Counted from the first letter of the stretch, positions 7,701 through 17,121 are shown. The stretch is DNA of 46,920 bases from Candidatus Hydrogenedentota bacterium (GCA_016215105.1 JACRLJ010000062.1:1-46920); one strand, 5' to 3'. Made by a program: numbers and translations. Notes: generated by a model from the letters alone, not told the origin.

Positions 7701-9605
7701 TCAAGCCGCGCGCGGGGTCGTAAATCGGACAGGCAGTTCGATGCGCGCGTGACCCGGCGTCTCCGCCGCTGGAATGGCCGCCGGTTGAGCCTGCGGAGGC
7801 GTGTATTGGTACCACACGTCGTCAATCTGGAATGTCACCGCGCCCAGGTTGAGGATTTGTTGCAGTTCTGGAATCTCACGCTTCGATTTGGCGAACTCCT
7901 CCGGAGTGGGCAAGTACGGTTTGGTGACTTGGCCCCGGTAGTCATCCTGATACCAAGCGTCCGCGCGGTATTCGTAGAAACGGCCGCCAATCTGTTTGGG
8001 GGCCTCGTTAGCGTACTGTTTGGCGTCTTCACGCCGAGCCAGTTCCATACGTTCCGAAAGGTTGAGCGCAATGCCGCCTTTCTGTTTGGCCTCGATAATC
8101 ATGTCGGACCCTTCAGACCAGAACGCATTGCTTTGGTAGCGCGCATAGTCCAGCAGGCCAATCGCTTCCCGGTACTGCTGATTGGCAATCATTTTCCTCG
8201 CGTCCATCCGCGCTATACGTCCGAACGCAAACGGATCACCACTTTCACCGGCGGACATCTGCTCCCAGATGGCCCGGGCTTCCGCATAGAGGGCGTCACC
8301 CTTTGCGCGCGCCTCCTTCTCTTTCGCCTCGGCCTGCTCGATTTTCTGCGTAGCTGCTGCGGCGGCGCTGTCTTGCTTCTGGGCCTCGGCTTCGTTATTG
8401 GCCGCGCGCGCCGCATCGGATGCGGCTTTCGCCTCCGCTAACGTCTTTCTCGCCTGATCCGCCAAGGCCTTTTCTTGATCGGCCAAGTAGAATTCTATTT
8501 CCGCGTCCCGTTCCTTGATGAGTCCCTGGATGGTGGACATTGAACGGCTCACGACATCCTTGGAACTATCCGGGAACTTGGCCTTGTAGTCCTCCCAGCC
8601 GGCCAACGCGTCTTCGTAATGTCCGGCTAACTGCAATGCACGGTACAGCATGCGCGGAACCCACTGGTCGTGGCGGTGGCGAATCGCCTCGGACAGGTAC
8701 GTTTGCGCGTTATAGTGGTCCCCCATCTTCGTTTCATAGACTGCGAAGCCCAAGTCAAAGTAGAGCTTGTAGTTTTTCGGATTCTTGCGAATACCATCCT
8801 TTAGGAAATCAATCGCGTAGTTGTACAGACGTTCTTTGTCGCCAATTCGCATTTTGTGAATTGGGTCAAATACTTTCAGTTTCTCAGGGGTATCTGGCAG
8901 CCCTGCGGTCATATTGAAGGAGAGGTGCCACGCGCCCAATAGGAACGCGTCAATGAAGTTCGGGTCCAACGCCACGCAGGTCTTCATCAACGGATACATC
9001 CGGTGCATCTCGCCTTGATGCCAGAACTTGTCGACCTGCAACCAGACCAGATTCGCCGCCATGGTTCGGAAACCGAAGAATACCACGCCTAGATTCACGT
9101 CACCGCTATTGGGGTCAAGGAACTTCGATGGATTCAGGGGATCTCCGAACGCGGCTATCTTCTTCTCTCGAAGATAGGTCAGAAACTCCTTGCGCTGCGG
9201 CGCCAGGTCGTTCGAGCCGGCCAACTGATACAGAAAGCGTTCCTTAACCACGTCCGGATTGGACTCGTTGACCGCGTCCTTCACCGTCAGAACGATCTTG
9301 GGCCATACTTTCCCGTTGGAGTCGTAGTCGTCCTTGACAAGCGGACGGTCCACATTGTCAAGCACGCGATCGGTAATCTCGACGACGCTCTTGAAGAGTT
9401 CGGCGTCCATCGCCTTGGGCCCTTCGGAGTCGGCGTCTGTCTTCTTTTCTTCGCTACCAGTCCGCGCCTGGTTCGCGTAGGTGATTATCCAGCGGTAGAA
9501 ACGCTCGGCCTCGCGCATCTTCTCGAGGCGCGAACCTTGAAATGTTGTAATCGCCACGGCAATAAGTAGCACCACAGCGAACCCGATATTCGAAGTTTTC
9601 TCCAT
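7701..9605 (-). CDS. Membrane-anchored TPR-like protein of an ABC exporter operon
   Basis: The 634-residue protein has one N-terminal membrane anchor (about residues 8-24, NIGFAVVLLIAVAITTF), then a largely helical periplasmic body. A TPR-like middle (about 180-350) carries LDPNFIDAFLLGAWHLSF and KNPKNYKLYFDLGFAVYE. A long Ala/Glu/Lys-rich coiled coil follows (about 375-450), then a second helical region and a C-terminal DDVWYQYTPPQAQP tail. I recognise no named family. It starts eight bases after the ABC permease gene, so it is probably co-expressed with the exporter and may be a periplasmic partner. Enzymatic motifs were not seen. Confidence 0.7.
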   Translation of the reverse strand: MEKTSNIGFAVVLLIAVAITTFQGSRLEKMREAERFYRWIITYANQARTGSEEKKTDADSEGPKAMDAELFKSVVEITDRVLDNVDRPLVKDDYDSNGKVWPKIVLTVKDAVNESNPDVVKERFLYQLAGSNDLAPQRKEFLTYLREKKIAAFGDPLNPSKFLDPNSGDVNLGVVFFGFRTMAANLVWLQVDKFWHQGEMHRMYPLMKTCVALDPNFIDAFLLGAWHLSFNMTAGLPDTPEKLKVFDPIHKMRIGDKERLYNYAIDFLKDGIRKNPKNYKLYFDLGFAVYETKMGDHYNAQTYLSEAIRHRHDQWVPRMLYRALQLAGHYEDALAGWEDYKAKFPDSSKDVVSRSMSTIQGLIKERDAEIEFYLADQEKALADQARKTLAEAKAASDAARAANNEAEAQKQDSAAAAATQKIEQAEAKEKEARAKGDALYAEARAIWEQMSAGESGDPFAFGRIARMDARKMIANQQYREAIGLLDYARYQSNAFWSEGSDMIIEAKQKGGIALNLSERMELARREDAKQYANEAPKQIGGRFYEYRADAWYQDDYRGQVTKPYLPTPEEFAKSKREIPELQQILNLGAVTFQIDDVWYQYTPPQAQPAAIPAAETPGHARIELPVRFTTPRAA

Positions 9606-9613
9606 AGGGAAGT

Positions 9614-10447
9614 CTATAGTTCCTTACGCCGAAATACCCAAAGCGCGATGATATAGCCTACGACGGTGCAAGCGAGCGCATACGCGATCACCTGGGGAAT
9701 CTGGGCATCCTTGGGCGGATCGTTGACGCTGAGGTACAGCACCTGGTTCTTCAGACTGAATTTCTGAAGGTTTGGAAGTACCATGTAGAGCCAGTATGCG
9801 GTTTCACGAACGATCTTGTCCGCCAAGACAGTGCTCTCGCCAACCCGGTTGGCGACATCTTTGAGGTACTCTGTCAGGTTGCCAATGATGTAGATGAACA
9901 ATCCGCCAATCGTGGGCAAAACGGCGGACGTGGCCGAACAGGACACCGCAAAGGTGAACGCTGAAATGACCAGGAACTCGCAGTACGTCAACAGAATCGC
10001 CCAGATCAGAAGACTTGGAAAGATTCCTTCTTTTGAGTAGACCGCTATACAGAAAAGGATCCCCATCAGAACCAAGTTCAATATAACGGTCAACTGCACG
10101 CCGATGAACTTGCCCAACAAGTACTGAAAGCGGCGAATCGGCTTCGAGAGGACCGTGTATATGACCTTGTTCTCGACCTCGTTTGGAACCACGGAGGCGG
10201 AAATGAAGATGGTGATTAGCACCCCAAAGATCGAGATGGTAGTGAGACAGATGTCTTTGATCATCTTCGATTCGATTTCCGACGGCGTGCTGGTTCCGCT
10301 CGTCGGCGCTACATACGCCGTCAGCACACTCGACCCGAAGATAGTAAGAATGCTCAAAATGAAGAAGCCAATCAGCGTCTTCTTGCGCATACCCTCTCGC
10401 CATGTAAACACCGAGATGGTCCATGTACTTCTCAGGAAAGAGCCCAT
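9614..10447 (-). CDS. ABC transporter permease (ABC-2 type)
   Basis: The 277-residue integral membrane protein has about six hydrophobic segments and the ABC-2 permease pattern: an N-terminal cytoplasmic helix (WTISVFTWREGMRKK), TM1 (TLIGFFILSILTIFG), an external loop, then a run of TMs ending with LWVFRRKEL. KVIYTVLSKPIRRFQYLLGK is the conserved cytoplasmic stretch typical of exporters of this class. ATG 10447 is preferred over an in-frame start at 10489 that would overlap the ATPase gene more deeply. It should pair with the ATPase encoded just upstream; the substrate is unknown. Confidence 0.85.
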   Translation of the reverse strand: MGSFLRSTWTISVFTWREGMRKKTLIGFFILSILTIFGSSVLTAYVAPTSGTSTPSEIESKMIKDICLTTISIFGVLITIFISASVVPNEVENKVIYTVLSKPIRRFQYLLGKFIGVQLTVILNLVLMGILFCIAVYSKEGIFPSLLIWAILLTYCEFLVISAFTFAVSCSATSAVLPTIGGLFIYIIGNLTEYLKDVANRVGESTVLADKIVRETAYWLYMVLPNLQKFSLKNQVLYLSVNDPPKDAQIPQVIAYALACTVVGYIIALWVFRRKEL

Positions 10448-10457
10448 AGTCCTGAAC

Positions 10458-11402
10458 TTATCCTTTCTTCTCGTTCTGAGCTGCGCCAACGACCCGTACG
10501 AAGAGTTCCTCGAGGGTCTCGCGGCGTGGCGCCACGCTTACTAGCGTAATCTTCTCATTCTTACAGTATTCAAGTACTTCATAGACCGACATCGTGTTTG
10601 GAACGCGGAGCAGGCTGACACCCTGCGGTTGACTTTCTGACTGGATTCCTTTGGCGGTGAGACGTTGCAGGGCTTCCGGGGAAGCTCCCCGTACTTCCAA
10701 CGTAACATCGCGGTCTGTAAGGAGTTCCGTGATGGATCCCATGGCCTTGAGATCACCCTCGTAGAGAATTCCCACTCGATTACTGATCAGTTCCACTTCC
10801 AGCAACTCGTGGCTCGAAATCAGCAGCGTCTTACCCTCGTCGCGGAGCCGGATGAGAATATCCCGAATCTCCTTACGCGCGATGGGATCGAGGCCGGTCG
10901 TGGGCTCATCGAGCACCAGAATCTGGGGGTCGCTAATAAGGGCTTGGCCCAGCCCGATACGCTGACGCATCCCTTTTGAGTAGCCGCGCACCAGGCGTTT
11001 GCGCGCGCGGGACATCCCCACGATGTCGAGCACCTCGCTGATGCGCTTCTCGAGCGTTGAGCCGTGCAGACCATAGAGCTGGCCGTAGTAGCGGAGCACT
11101 TCTTCGCCTTTGAGAAACTCGGGATAGTACGCGCCTTCTGGAAGATATCCTATCTTCCGCTTCACATCGGAGGCGCCGTAATCCTTACGGCCGAGAATGG
11201 CAATCGAGCCCGATGTCGGGAACATCAGACTCAAGAGCATCTTTATCGTAGTCGTCTTGCCCGAGCCATTGGGGCCGAGATAGCCGAAGATCTCCCCGGT
11301 AGATACCGTCAATGTGAGGTTCTTGAGAGCATGAACGTCCTGCCCTCGCCTGCCTCCTTCGTACACCTTGGTTAGATTCTTCGTTTCGATGACAGCAGAC
11401 AC
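10458..11402 (-). CDS. ABC transporter ATP-binding protein
   Basis: The 314-residue protein has every nucleotide-binding-domain motif: Walker A GPNGSGKTT (about 44-52), Q-loop region, signature YSKGMRQRIGLGQAL, Walker B ILVLDEPTTGLDP and the switch histidine in LLISSHELLEVE. The C-terminal 90 residues (VTLEVRGASPEALQRL...) are the extension common in CcmA/NatA/Ybh-type exporter ATPases. It is the first gene of the minus-strand exporter operon, with the permease and TPR protein following. The 273-bp gap upstream separates it from the divergently transcribed AI-2E-family gene and must hold both promoters. Confidence 0.93.
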   Translation of the reverse strand: MSAVIETKNLTKVYEGGRRGQDVHALKNLTLTVSTGEIFGYLGPNGSGKTTTIKMLLSLMFPTSGSIAILGRKDYGASDVKRKIGYLPEGAYYPEFLKGEEVLRYYGQLYGLHGSTLEKRISEVLDIVGMSRARKRLVRGYSKGMRQRIGLGQALISDPQILVLDEPTTGLDPIARKEIRDILIRLRDEGKTLLISSHELLEVELISNRVGILYEGDLKAMGSITELLTDRDVTLEVRGASPEALQRLTAKGIQSESQPQGVSLLRVPNTMSVYEVLEYCKNEKITLVSVAPRRETLEELFVRVVGAAQNEKKG

Positions 11403-11675
11403 GTATTTGAGCCTTTCATCGTTCGTGAGAGCACCGCGTCACGCAGTGTCGAGTAGCGGGCCACAGTCACATTACCGAAACAGCGGCGGAATCATAGCAG
11501 ACGTTCACGTGGGAATCAAAGTATAATTCTACGATAACTTGGGATACCTCAAACTGCGCTGCCCGATGTTGCAGTTCCGGGATTTGGCCGGCGCGTTGCC
11601 GAGCATCTGCAACCCTGTTATGATGTGCCCGGTCGGGAATTGGTCCGATAGGCGCTTGACAGAGGAAGGTTGCGC

Positions 11676-12914
11676 ATGCTCAAACCGGTGCTGGAAAATC
11701 CCTGGGTGCAAATGGCGGCTCTGCTATTGGCGCTGGGGCTTGCCGCGGTGCTTGTCTACTTTCTCAGTCCCATTCTGATCCCGCTGGGCTTCGCGCTACT
11801 GGCCGCCTATGTGCTCGATCCCGTGGTCAATTTCTGTCAAAGGATAGGCATACGCCGCCAACTGGCCATTTCCGTGCTGGCGATCATCGCTTTGGCGGTC
11901 GTGCTTAGCGTCCCGGTATTTCTGGTGCCCAGTGTACTATCCCAGGCCGAAGATCTGATCAAGGCGGACGCGCGCGATGCCGTTGGCCAGGCCGGCGGAA
12001 TTCAAGGGCGATTCTCGTCGTGGTTTGATCGCCAAATCGCGGAACCGCTCGTTAAGAATCTGAATCTCCCGGAGACAAACACTGACACTGCCCGGGTCGC
12101 GCTCGCGAAGTGGATAGGACGAGAGATTAAGGCGAATGCCGTCGATATTATCCGATCTCACGGCGCAACGGTGGCCAGCGCCGGCCAACATGCCGGCTGG
12201 ATGGCGGCGCGGTTCTTCGCAGTGCTTGGCAACAGCATTCTGTCGGTGCTGCTTTTCCTCGCGAACTTCGCCCTGTTTGCGTTCGTCGCCGGATACATGC
12301 TGAACGACTTCCACAGCATCGAAGCGGCGTCAGTCGAGCTAATCCCGCCCAAGTATCGCGCGAAGACTGTCGAGATTCTGAGCAAGATCGATCAGCAACT
12401 CCGCGGCTTTCTCCGTGGACAACTTACCGTATGCTTTTTTCTCGGCGCGCTGTACATGATCGGGCTACTGATTGCGGGTACGCCGTTTGCCGTGCCCATC
12501 GCCGTGTTTGGCGCGGTCGCCAGTTTCGTCCCCTACATGGGAATCACACTTACCATTGCCCCGTCCGTTCTTCTGTCTTTGCTGCAACACGGGGTTGACT
12601 GGCATGTGGCGATGGTGCTGCTGACCTTTGTAGTCGCTCAATTCATCGAGGGCATGATTCTTACGCCCAAAATAATGGGCGATAACGTGGGGTTGAGTCC
12701 GGTATGGGTCATACTGGCGATCATGGTCTTTGGGACGTCCCTGGGATTCCTGGGACTGCTGCTGGCCGTGCCCATTGCCGCCGCGCTCAAGGTGCTTGTA
12801 GTCGAAGCGGTTGCATACTACAAGGCGTCCCGGGCGTTCAATGCCGAAGAACCGCCGCCACCCAAGAGAGTCCCTCAAAAGAAGCCCGCTAAGTCCCCGA
12901 AAACGTTACAGTAG
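11676..12914 (+). CDS. AI-2E family transporter (PerM/YdiK-type)
   Basis: The 412-residue membrane protein belongs to the AI-2E/PerM family. N-terminal helices (MAALLLALGLAAVLVYFLSP, IPLGFALLAAYVLDPVV) are followed by a soluble central segment (about 100-165) and then four or more TMs with the family's conserved C-terminal pattern (QFIEGMILTPKIMGDNVGLSPVWVILAIMVFG). Family members are implicated in autoinducer-2 export or Na+/Li+-H+ exchange; the substrate here cannot be inferred. ATG 11676 is preceded by AGGAAGG, six bases away. The stop overlaps the end of the convergent pssA gene by nine bases. Confidence 0.88.
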   Translation: MLKPVLENPWVQMAALLLALGLAAVLVYFLSPILIPLGFALLAAYVLDPVVNFCQRIGIRRQLAISVLAIIALAVVLSVPVFLVPSVLSQAEDLIKADARDAVGQAGGIQGRFSSWFDRQIAEPLVKNLNLPETNTDTARVALAKWIGREIKANAVDIIRSHGATVASAGQHAGWMAARFFAVLGNSILSVLLFLANFALFAFVAGYMLNDFHSIEAASVELIPPKYRAKTVEILSKIDQQLRGFLRGQLTVCFFLGALYMIGLLIAGTPFAVPIAVFGAVASFVPYMGITLTIAPSVLLSLLQHGVDWHVAMVLLTFVVAQFIEGMILTPKIMGDNVGLSPVWVILAIMVFGTSLGFLGLLLAVPIAAALKVLVVEAVAYYKASRAFNAEEPPPPKRVPQKKPAKSPKTLQ

Positions 12915-13844
12915 TCCGCCGGTCTTGGGTTGCGCCGCCGGGTCCGTCGAAGCGGGGGCGCCAGTGGCGGCATTTTCGACTTGTGTTTGGGCCAGCCAAC
13001 TCTGTTTACGGAAGACCCGCAAGTAGAACGTGTCGATGATTCCGTACAACACATACGCAATCGCGAGTGGAAATAGCGCCACCGACGGCGAATAGTCGCT
13101 CAGCACGTGAAAGATTCCGATACCGAACACGAATACCACGATGATTGGAAACGCTTTGCTTGGCGCGAAGACCAGCGCCTTCATCTTGTCCTTCGGGTAG
13201 CGCACCGTGCTGACCATCAAGAACGCGAGCATCAATGTGAGCGGCGCTAACACTCGGAAGGCGACCGGCATCTCGAGTTCGTGGACAAACAGTACGAACG
13301 TCGCGATGGCCCCGCCGGCCGCGGGAATGGGCAGGCCGGTGAAATAATCGCGCCGTTCGCTCTGAAATGTGTTGAAGCGCGCCAGCCGCAGTGCGCCGCA
13401 GATGGCGAAGACAATTGCCATGACTCCACCCAGCTTGGCGATTATCGTATGCTCCGACTGCTCGACTTTGATGAAATCGGTGAAGATCAGTATCGCGGGC
13501 GCCACCCCGAACGCAACCACGTCGCATAGACTGTCGAGCTCTTTTCCGAATTCCGTGACCGTGTGCGTCAATTTCGCGACGGTGCCGTCCAGCGAATCGA
13601 AGACCATGGCCCCCAATATCAAATAGGCCGCCTTTCTAAAGTCTCCCGTTATTGCCGCGAACGCGCTGGCGATTCCGCAGTATAAGGTCATCACGGTCAG
13701 AAGACTCGCGAGGATGTTGACCGGACGCCTGCGGAGTTTCAGCCGGTGCTTGCGTTGCGCCCGCTTCTCACGGCGGAACCGGTTCATGTGAAACGGGCCA
13801 CCACCGTCGAACCCCCGTGTACCTTTTCCTTCATCTGGACACAT
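12906..13844 (-). CDS. pssA: CDP-diacylglycerol-serine O-phosphatidyltransferase
   Basis: The 312-residue protein is a CDP-alcohol phosphatidyltransferase that should make phosphatidylserine from CDP-diacylglycerol and serine in the inner membrane. The metal-binding motif is present as DSLDGTVAK...GKELDSLCD, with Lys where the consensus usually has Arg. About eight hydrophobic segments follow RRRPVNILASLLTVMTLYCG. ATG 13844 is chosen because GGAGG lies seven bases upstream; MNRFRR at 13787 is a shorter option. The gene overlaps the 3' end of the truncated psd gene by 14 bases. The product of PssA is normally the substrate of Psd, which makes the psd truncation notable. Confidence 0.9.
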   Translation of the reverse strand: MCPDEGKGTRGFDGGGPFHMNRFRREKRAQRKHRLKLRRRPVNILASLLTVMTLYCGIASAFAAITGDFRKAAYLILGAMVFDSLDGTVAKLTHTVTEFGKELDSLCDVVAFGVAPAILIFTDFIKVEQSEHTIIAKLGGVMAIVFAICGALRLARFNTFQSERRDYFTGLPIPAAGGAIATFVLFVHELEMPVAFRVLAPLTLMLAFLMVSTVRYPKDKMKALVFAPSKAFPIIVVFVFGIGIFHVLSDYSPSVALFPLAIAYVLYGIIDTFYLRVFRKQSWLAQTQVENAATGAPASTDPAAQPKTGGLL

Positions 13845-14301
13845 ATCGCCACCTCCGGTGGTAACGGCTCGTGTCCAGCCACATCGCGTTTGACTCATTG
13901 CACTCTGATGTTTCCGTCTTGCGCGCGTCTTTGAACAGCCCCTTCTTATAGCGAATATCACGCACTACTCCGTCAAACGGCGTCCGGTTTACGTGGACGT
14001 TGAATACGGACAAGAAGATCGATATTCGTTTGCACGGTCCCTCGTAATGCGGTGACGTGGAAAGCTCCTCGATTCCCACAATAGTCCCGTCGGCGGGGCA
14101 GACGACCTCCTTCGGATTCGTCGTGATCGCGCGCGCGGGATCGCGGAAGAACGACAAAGTGTACAGCCCCGTGATGAAGAAGAGCGCGGAAAACGCGGCG
14201 AAACCATTAGACCACAACGCCGCCAGCAACACCGCGCCAATCACGAACTGGGGAACGTAATACGGCGCGCCCTCTTTCCACGCGCTATACGGCCTCTTCA
14301 C
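13831..14301 (-). pseudogene. psd: Truncated phosphatidylserine decarboxylase
   Basis: The 156-residue frame matches the N-terminal two thirds of the short (about 215-residue) Psd class: an N-terminal membrane region (IGAVLLAALWSNGFAAFSALFFI), then FFRDPARAI, VVCPADGTIVGIEE, ISIFLSVFNVHVNRTPFDG and the start of the NE.N motif (CNESNAMWLDT). The match stops there. The expected AGAIARRI segment and the Gly-Ser cleavage site that yields the pyruvoyl cofactor are absent, and no other frame supplies them because the pssA ribosome-binding site begins immediately. As read, the product could not be an active decarboxylase. It overlaps radC by four bases, so the operon position is retained. Confidence 0.8.
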
Positions 14302-14993
14302 ATCAGATTCCTTTCTTTCAGACTCACAAACCGGCCGTCGCCAAAGACGATGTGGTCAATGAGGCGCACCCCCAACACCGTCGCCGCCTCGTCCAAGCGT
14401 TTCGTGAGCGAAATATCGTCGCGGCTCGGTTCCGGGTCGCCGCTGGGATGATTGTGACACACAATCACTCCCGTCGCGCCCTCTCGCACCGCTTGTCGAA
14501 ACACGTCGCGCGGCAGCGCAATTGTCGCATCCAGCCCGCCGGCGGATATGTCCGCCACGCGTTGCACCTCGTTCTTGGTGTTAAGCAGGAGACACTTGAA
14601 CAGTTCCGTCTCACAATCCTTGTACTTTATCATCAGCAGGTCGGCCACGTCCTGCGCGGACCGGATTTTGAAACGGTCCATATTCCTATGGTCCGCCAAA
14701 CGCTTGCCCAACTCGAGCGCCGCCTTGATCTCGATGGATTTTACCTCGCCTAGCCCTTTGACCTCCTGAAGTTCCGTCAAAGATGCTCGCGCCAGATCGC
14801 GCAGGTTTCCAAAATGACGTATTACCTTTTCCGCAAGCGCGACCGCTCCGTCCTCGCGCGTCCCCGTTCGAAACAGGACGGCGAGCAGTTCGGCGTCGCG
14901 CAACGCCTCGGGTCCGAGACGCGCCAAGCGTTCGCGGGGCCGCTCTTCCTGCGGCATCTCGCGCACGGCGGAGGATCGTACTGGCGGTTTCAT
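14298..14993 (-). CDS. radC: RadC/YeeS-type JAB-domain protein
   Basis: The 231-residue protein has the two-part RadC architecture. An N-terminal helix-hairpin-helix region (RPRERLARLGPEALRDAELL...LQEVKGLGEVKSIEI, to about residue 100) precedes a JAB/MPN metalloprotease-like domain with HNHPSGDPEPSRDDISLT (about 178-196), which supplies the His and Asp metal ligands. Despite the name, RadC is not an established repair protein. The ATG at 14993 overlaps the prmC stop by four bases. Length is normal. Confidence 0.93.
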   Translation of the reverse strand: MKPPVRSSAVREMPQEERPRERLARLGPEALRDAELLAVLFRTGTREDGAVALAEKVIRHFGNLRDLARASLTELQEVKGLGEVKSIEIKAALELGKRLADHRNMDRFKIRSAQDVADLLMIKYKDCETELFKCLLLNTKNEVQRVADISAGGLDATIALPRDVFRQAVREGATGVIVCHNHPSGDPEPSRDDISLTKRLDEAATVLGVRLIDHIVFGDGRFVSLKERNLM

Positions 14994-15835
14994 GGCTTTG
15001 GAACGTGCCCCACAGCGATTCGGGGTATCCCCGCTAAGTCGTTACGGTAACCAACACCCACATATCCGTGCTCGCACAGCAGCGCATGCACTGCGTCATA
15101 CTGCCCCATTCCTATCTCCAACGCAAGCAGGCCGTCCGGCCGAATATGGGCTGGCGCCTCCTTCAGAATGCGCCGAACGACGTCAAGACCATCCTGACCC
15201 GCCAACAGCGCACGCGGGTCTTCATACATGCGTATCGACGGGGACAAATCCGGCCAAGCGCTTTCCTCGACGTAGGGCGGGTTGGAGCAGATCGCGTCGA
15301 AAGGCTCGGAGCCATCCGGCAACGCGGCAAACAGGTCGCCGTGAAACAATGCGACGCGTGATTCCAGGGCGTGACGCTTGATGTTCCGTGCGGCCAACGC
15401 CAGCGCGGCCTCGTTGATATCCGTGGCGATGACTTGGCACTGCGGCGCGTTGACTGCGACGGCAAGGCTGACGCATCCCGACCCGGTACCGAGTTCGAGC
15501 ACGCGCGCCGGTGACTGGCCAATGTGCTCCAGGACCGCTTCCACGAGGTGTTCAGTTTCCGCGCGAGGGACAAGGATCGGTTCTTCGATTTCCAATTCGA
15601 GCGAAAAAAACTCCCACTCGCCAAGGATGTAGGGGATGGGCTCGTACGCGATTCTACGCTCGACAAAGGCGTCGAACTCGGGAACTTCGGGAGAAGTCTT
15701 CAGGCGTGCGGATAATTGCTTGGGTGAGATACGCAGGGCGTGCGCGAGCAGCAGTTCGGCATCGAGCCGCGGCGAATCGGAAACCGGCGCGAGAAGCGCA
15801 ACGGCCGCCGCCAACCGCTCGGCCAGAGAAAGCAT
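14990..15835 (-). CDS. prmC: Peptide chain release factor N5-glutamine methyltransferase
   Basis: The 281-residue PrmC/HemK methylates the glutamine of the GGQ motif in release factors using S-adenosylmethionine. An N-terminal helical domain (DAELLLAHALRI) precedes a Rossmann-like methyltransferase domain with the SAM-binding VLELGTGSGCVSLAVA (about residues 113-128) and the substrate-amide motif NPPY. It starts with an ATG that shares one base with the prfA stop, the common prfA-prmC pairing, so enzyme and substrate are co-translated. Confidence 0.95.
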   Translation of the reverse strand: MLSLAERLAAAVALLAPVSDSPRLDAELLLAHALRISPKQLSARLKTSPEVPEFDAFVERRIAYEPIPYILGEWEFFSLELEIEEPILVPRAETEHLVEAVLEHIGQSPARVLELGTGSGCVSLAVAVNAPQCQVIATDINEAALALAARNIKRHALESRVALFHGDLFAALPDGSEPFDAICSNPPYVEESAWPDLSPSIRMYEDPRALLAGQDGLDVVRRILKEAPAHIRPDGLLALEIGMGQYDAVHALLCEHGYVGVGYRNDLAGIPRIAVGHVPKP

Positions 15836-16902
15836 CAGTTCTGGGCCATTTTTTCCGCGCGATCGGCCGCGATCAGCGCGTCGATGAAATCCTGAATGTC
15901 GCCTTCCCGCATGGTCGTCTTGAGTTGGTAGATGCTGAGGTTGATGCGGTGGTCGGTGATGCGATTCTCGGGATAGTTGTAGGTTCGGATCTTTTCGCTG
16001 CGATCACCGCTGCCGACTTGGCTCTTGCGGTTGGCGGCGCGCGCCGAATCTTCTTCGTCTTGTTTGGCCGCCAACAGCCGTGACCGCAACACCAGCAACG
16101 CTTTGGCCTTGTTCTTATGCTGGGAGCGCTCGTCCTGGCAACTTACCATCAACCCAGAGGGTTTATGGATTATTTTGATGGCGGAGTCCGTGGTATTGAC
16201 GTGCTGACCGCCCGCTCCGGACGACCGGCAGATTTGAATGTCCAAATCAGCCGGGTCAATTACGATGTCCACTTCTTCGGCTTCCGGCAACACCGCTACC
16301 GTGACCGCCGACGTATGGATGCGGCCTTGCGCTTCGGTCGCCGGAACGCGCTGCACGCGGTGTACGCCGCCCTCGTACTTGAGCTGGCTGTACACGTTGT
16401 CCCCGGTGATCTTGAAGGAGACTTCCTTGTAGCCGCCCAGCCCGGTTTCGTTCAGGCTGAGCATCTCCACGCGCCACTTCTTGTGTTCCGCATAGCGCGA
16501 ATACATCTCGAACAGGTCGGCTACAAACAACGCCGCCTCGTCGCCCCCCGTTCCAGCCCGGATTTCCATGATGGTGTTCTTCGCGTCGTTAGGGTCTTTG
16601 GGGAGAAGGAGAATCTTGAGAGCTGACTCGATGTCAGCTAACTTGACGAGCAGGTCGCGCTTCTCCTGCTCGGCCATGTCGCGCATTTCCGGATCGCTTT
16701 CCTCACGGAGCATCTGCTCGGCCTCGACGAGACGCTTCTCCAGCGCCTCACACTCGCGAAAACACTCCACCAACTCCCGGATTTGCGCCTGCTTCGTGGC
16801 CCGCTGGCGGTATTGATCCGGGTTGGAGGCCACCTCTTGGGTGGACATTTCGTGAGAAAGACGATCGTACTCGCCGACAATTGCGACGAGCTTGGCGTGC
16901 AT
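15835..16902 (-). CDS. prfA: Peptide chain release factor 1
   Basis: The 355-residue RF1 terminates translation at UAA and UAG. It shows the PAT tripeptide (about 187-189) that distinguishes RF1 from RF2 and the catalytic GGQ in SSGAGGQHVNT (about 231-233), the target of PrmC. The helical N-terminal domain (EMSTQEVASNPDQYRQ...) is complete. ATG 16902 is chosen over an in-frame TTG at 16914; a GGA lies eight bases before it and the protein then begins MHAKLVAIVGEYDRL, as is usual for RF1. It follows rpmE by 18 bases, a common rpmE-prfA order. Confidence 0.96.
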   Translation of the reverse strand: MHAKLVAIVGEYDRLSHEMSTQEVASNPDQYRQRATKQAQIRELVECFRECEALEKRLVEAEQMLREESDPEMRDMAEQEKRDLLVKLADIESALKILLLPKDPNDAKNTIMEIRAGTGGDEAALFVADLFEMYSRYAEHKKWRVEMLSLNETGLGGYKEVSFKITGDNVYSQLKYEGGVHRVQRVPATEAQGRIHTSAVTVAVLPEAEEVDIVIDPADLDIQICRSSGAGGQHVNTTDSAIKIIHKPSGLMVSCQDERSQHKNKAKALLVLRSRLLAAKQDEEDSARAANRKSQVGSGDRSEKIRTYNYPENRITDHRINLSIYQLKTTMREGDIQDFIDALIAADRAEKMAQN

Positions 16903-16920
16903 GACCGGTTCCAAGAGGGA

Positions 16921-17121
16921 TCAGTTCTTTTCGTATTTCTTGCGGAAACGCTCGACGCGTCCTTCGGTGTCCAGGAACTTCTGCTTGCCCGTAAAGAACG
17001 GATGGCACTGGGAGCAGATTTCAACGTGGATCGAATCTTTCGTGGAGCGCGTCTCGAAGGTATTCCCGCAGGCGCAGGTTACCTTGGCTACTTGATACGC
17101 AGGGTGGATCTCTTTTTTCAC
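16921..17121 (-). CDS. rpmE: 50S ribosomal protein L31
   Basis: The 66-residue protein is a zinc-binding (C+) type L31. Cysteines in VTCACGNTF and [13 protein letters not shown] form the zinc site. The start is a GTG at 17121 (VKKEIHPAY), preceded by GGAG nine bases upstream; the frame stays open further upstream to 17232 but that extension has no L31 similarity. The tail FRKKYEKN is normal. It is the first gene of the rpmE-prfA-prmC-radC-psd-pssA run. Confidence 0.95.
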   Translation of the reverse strand: MKKEIHPAYQVAKVTCACGNTFETRSTKDSIHVEICSQCHPFFTGKQKFLDTEGRVERFRKKYEKN

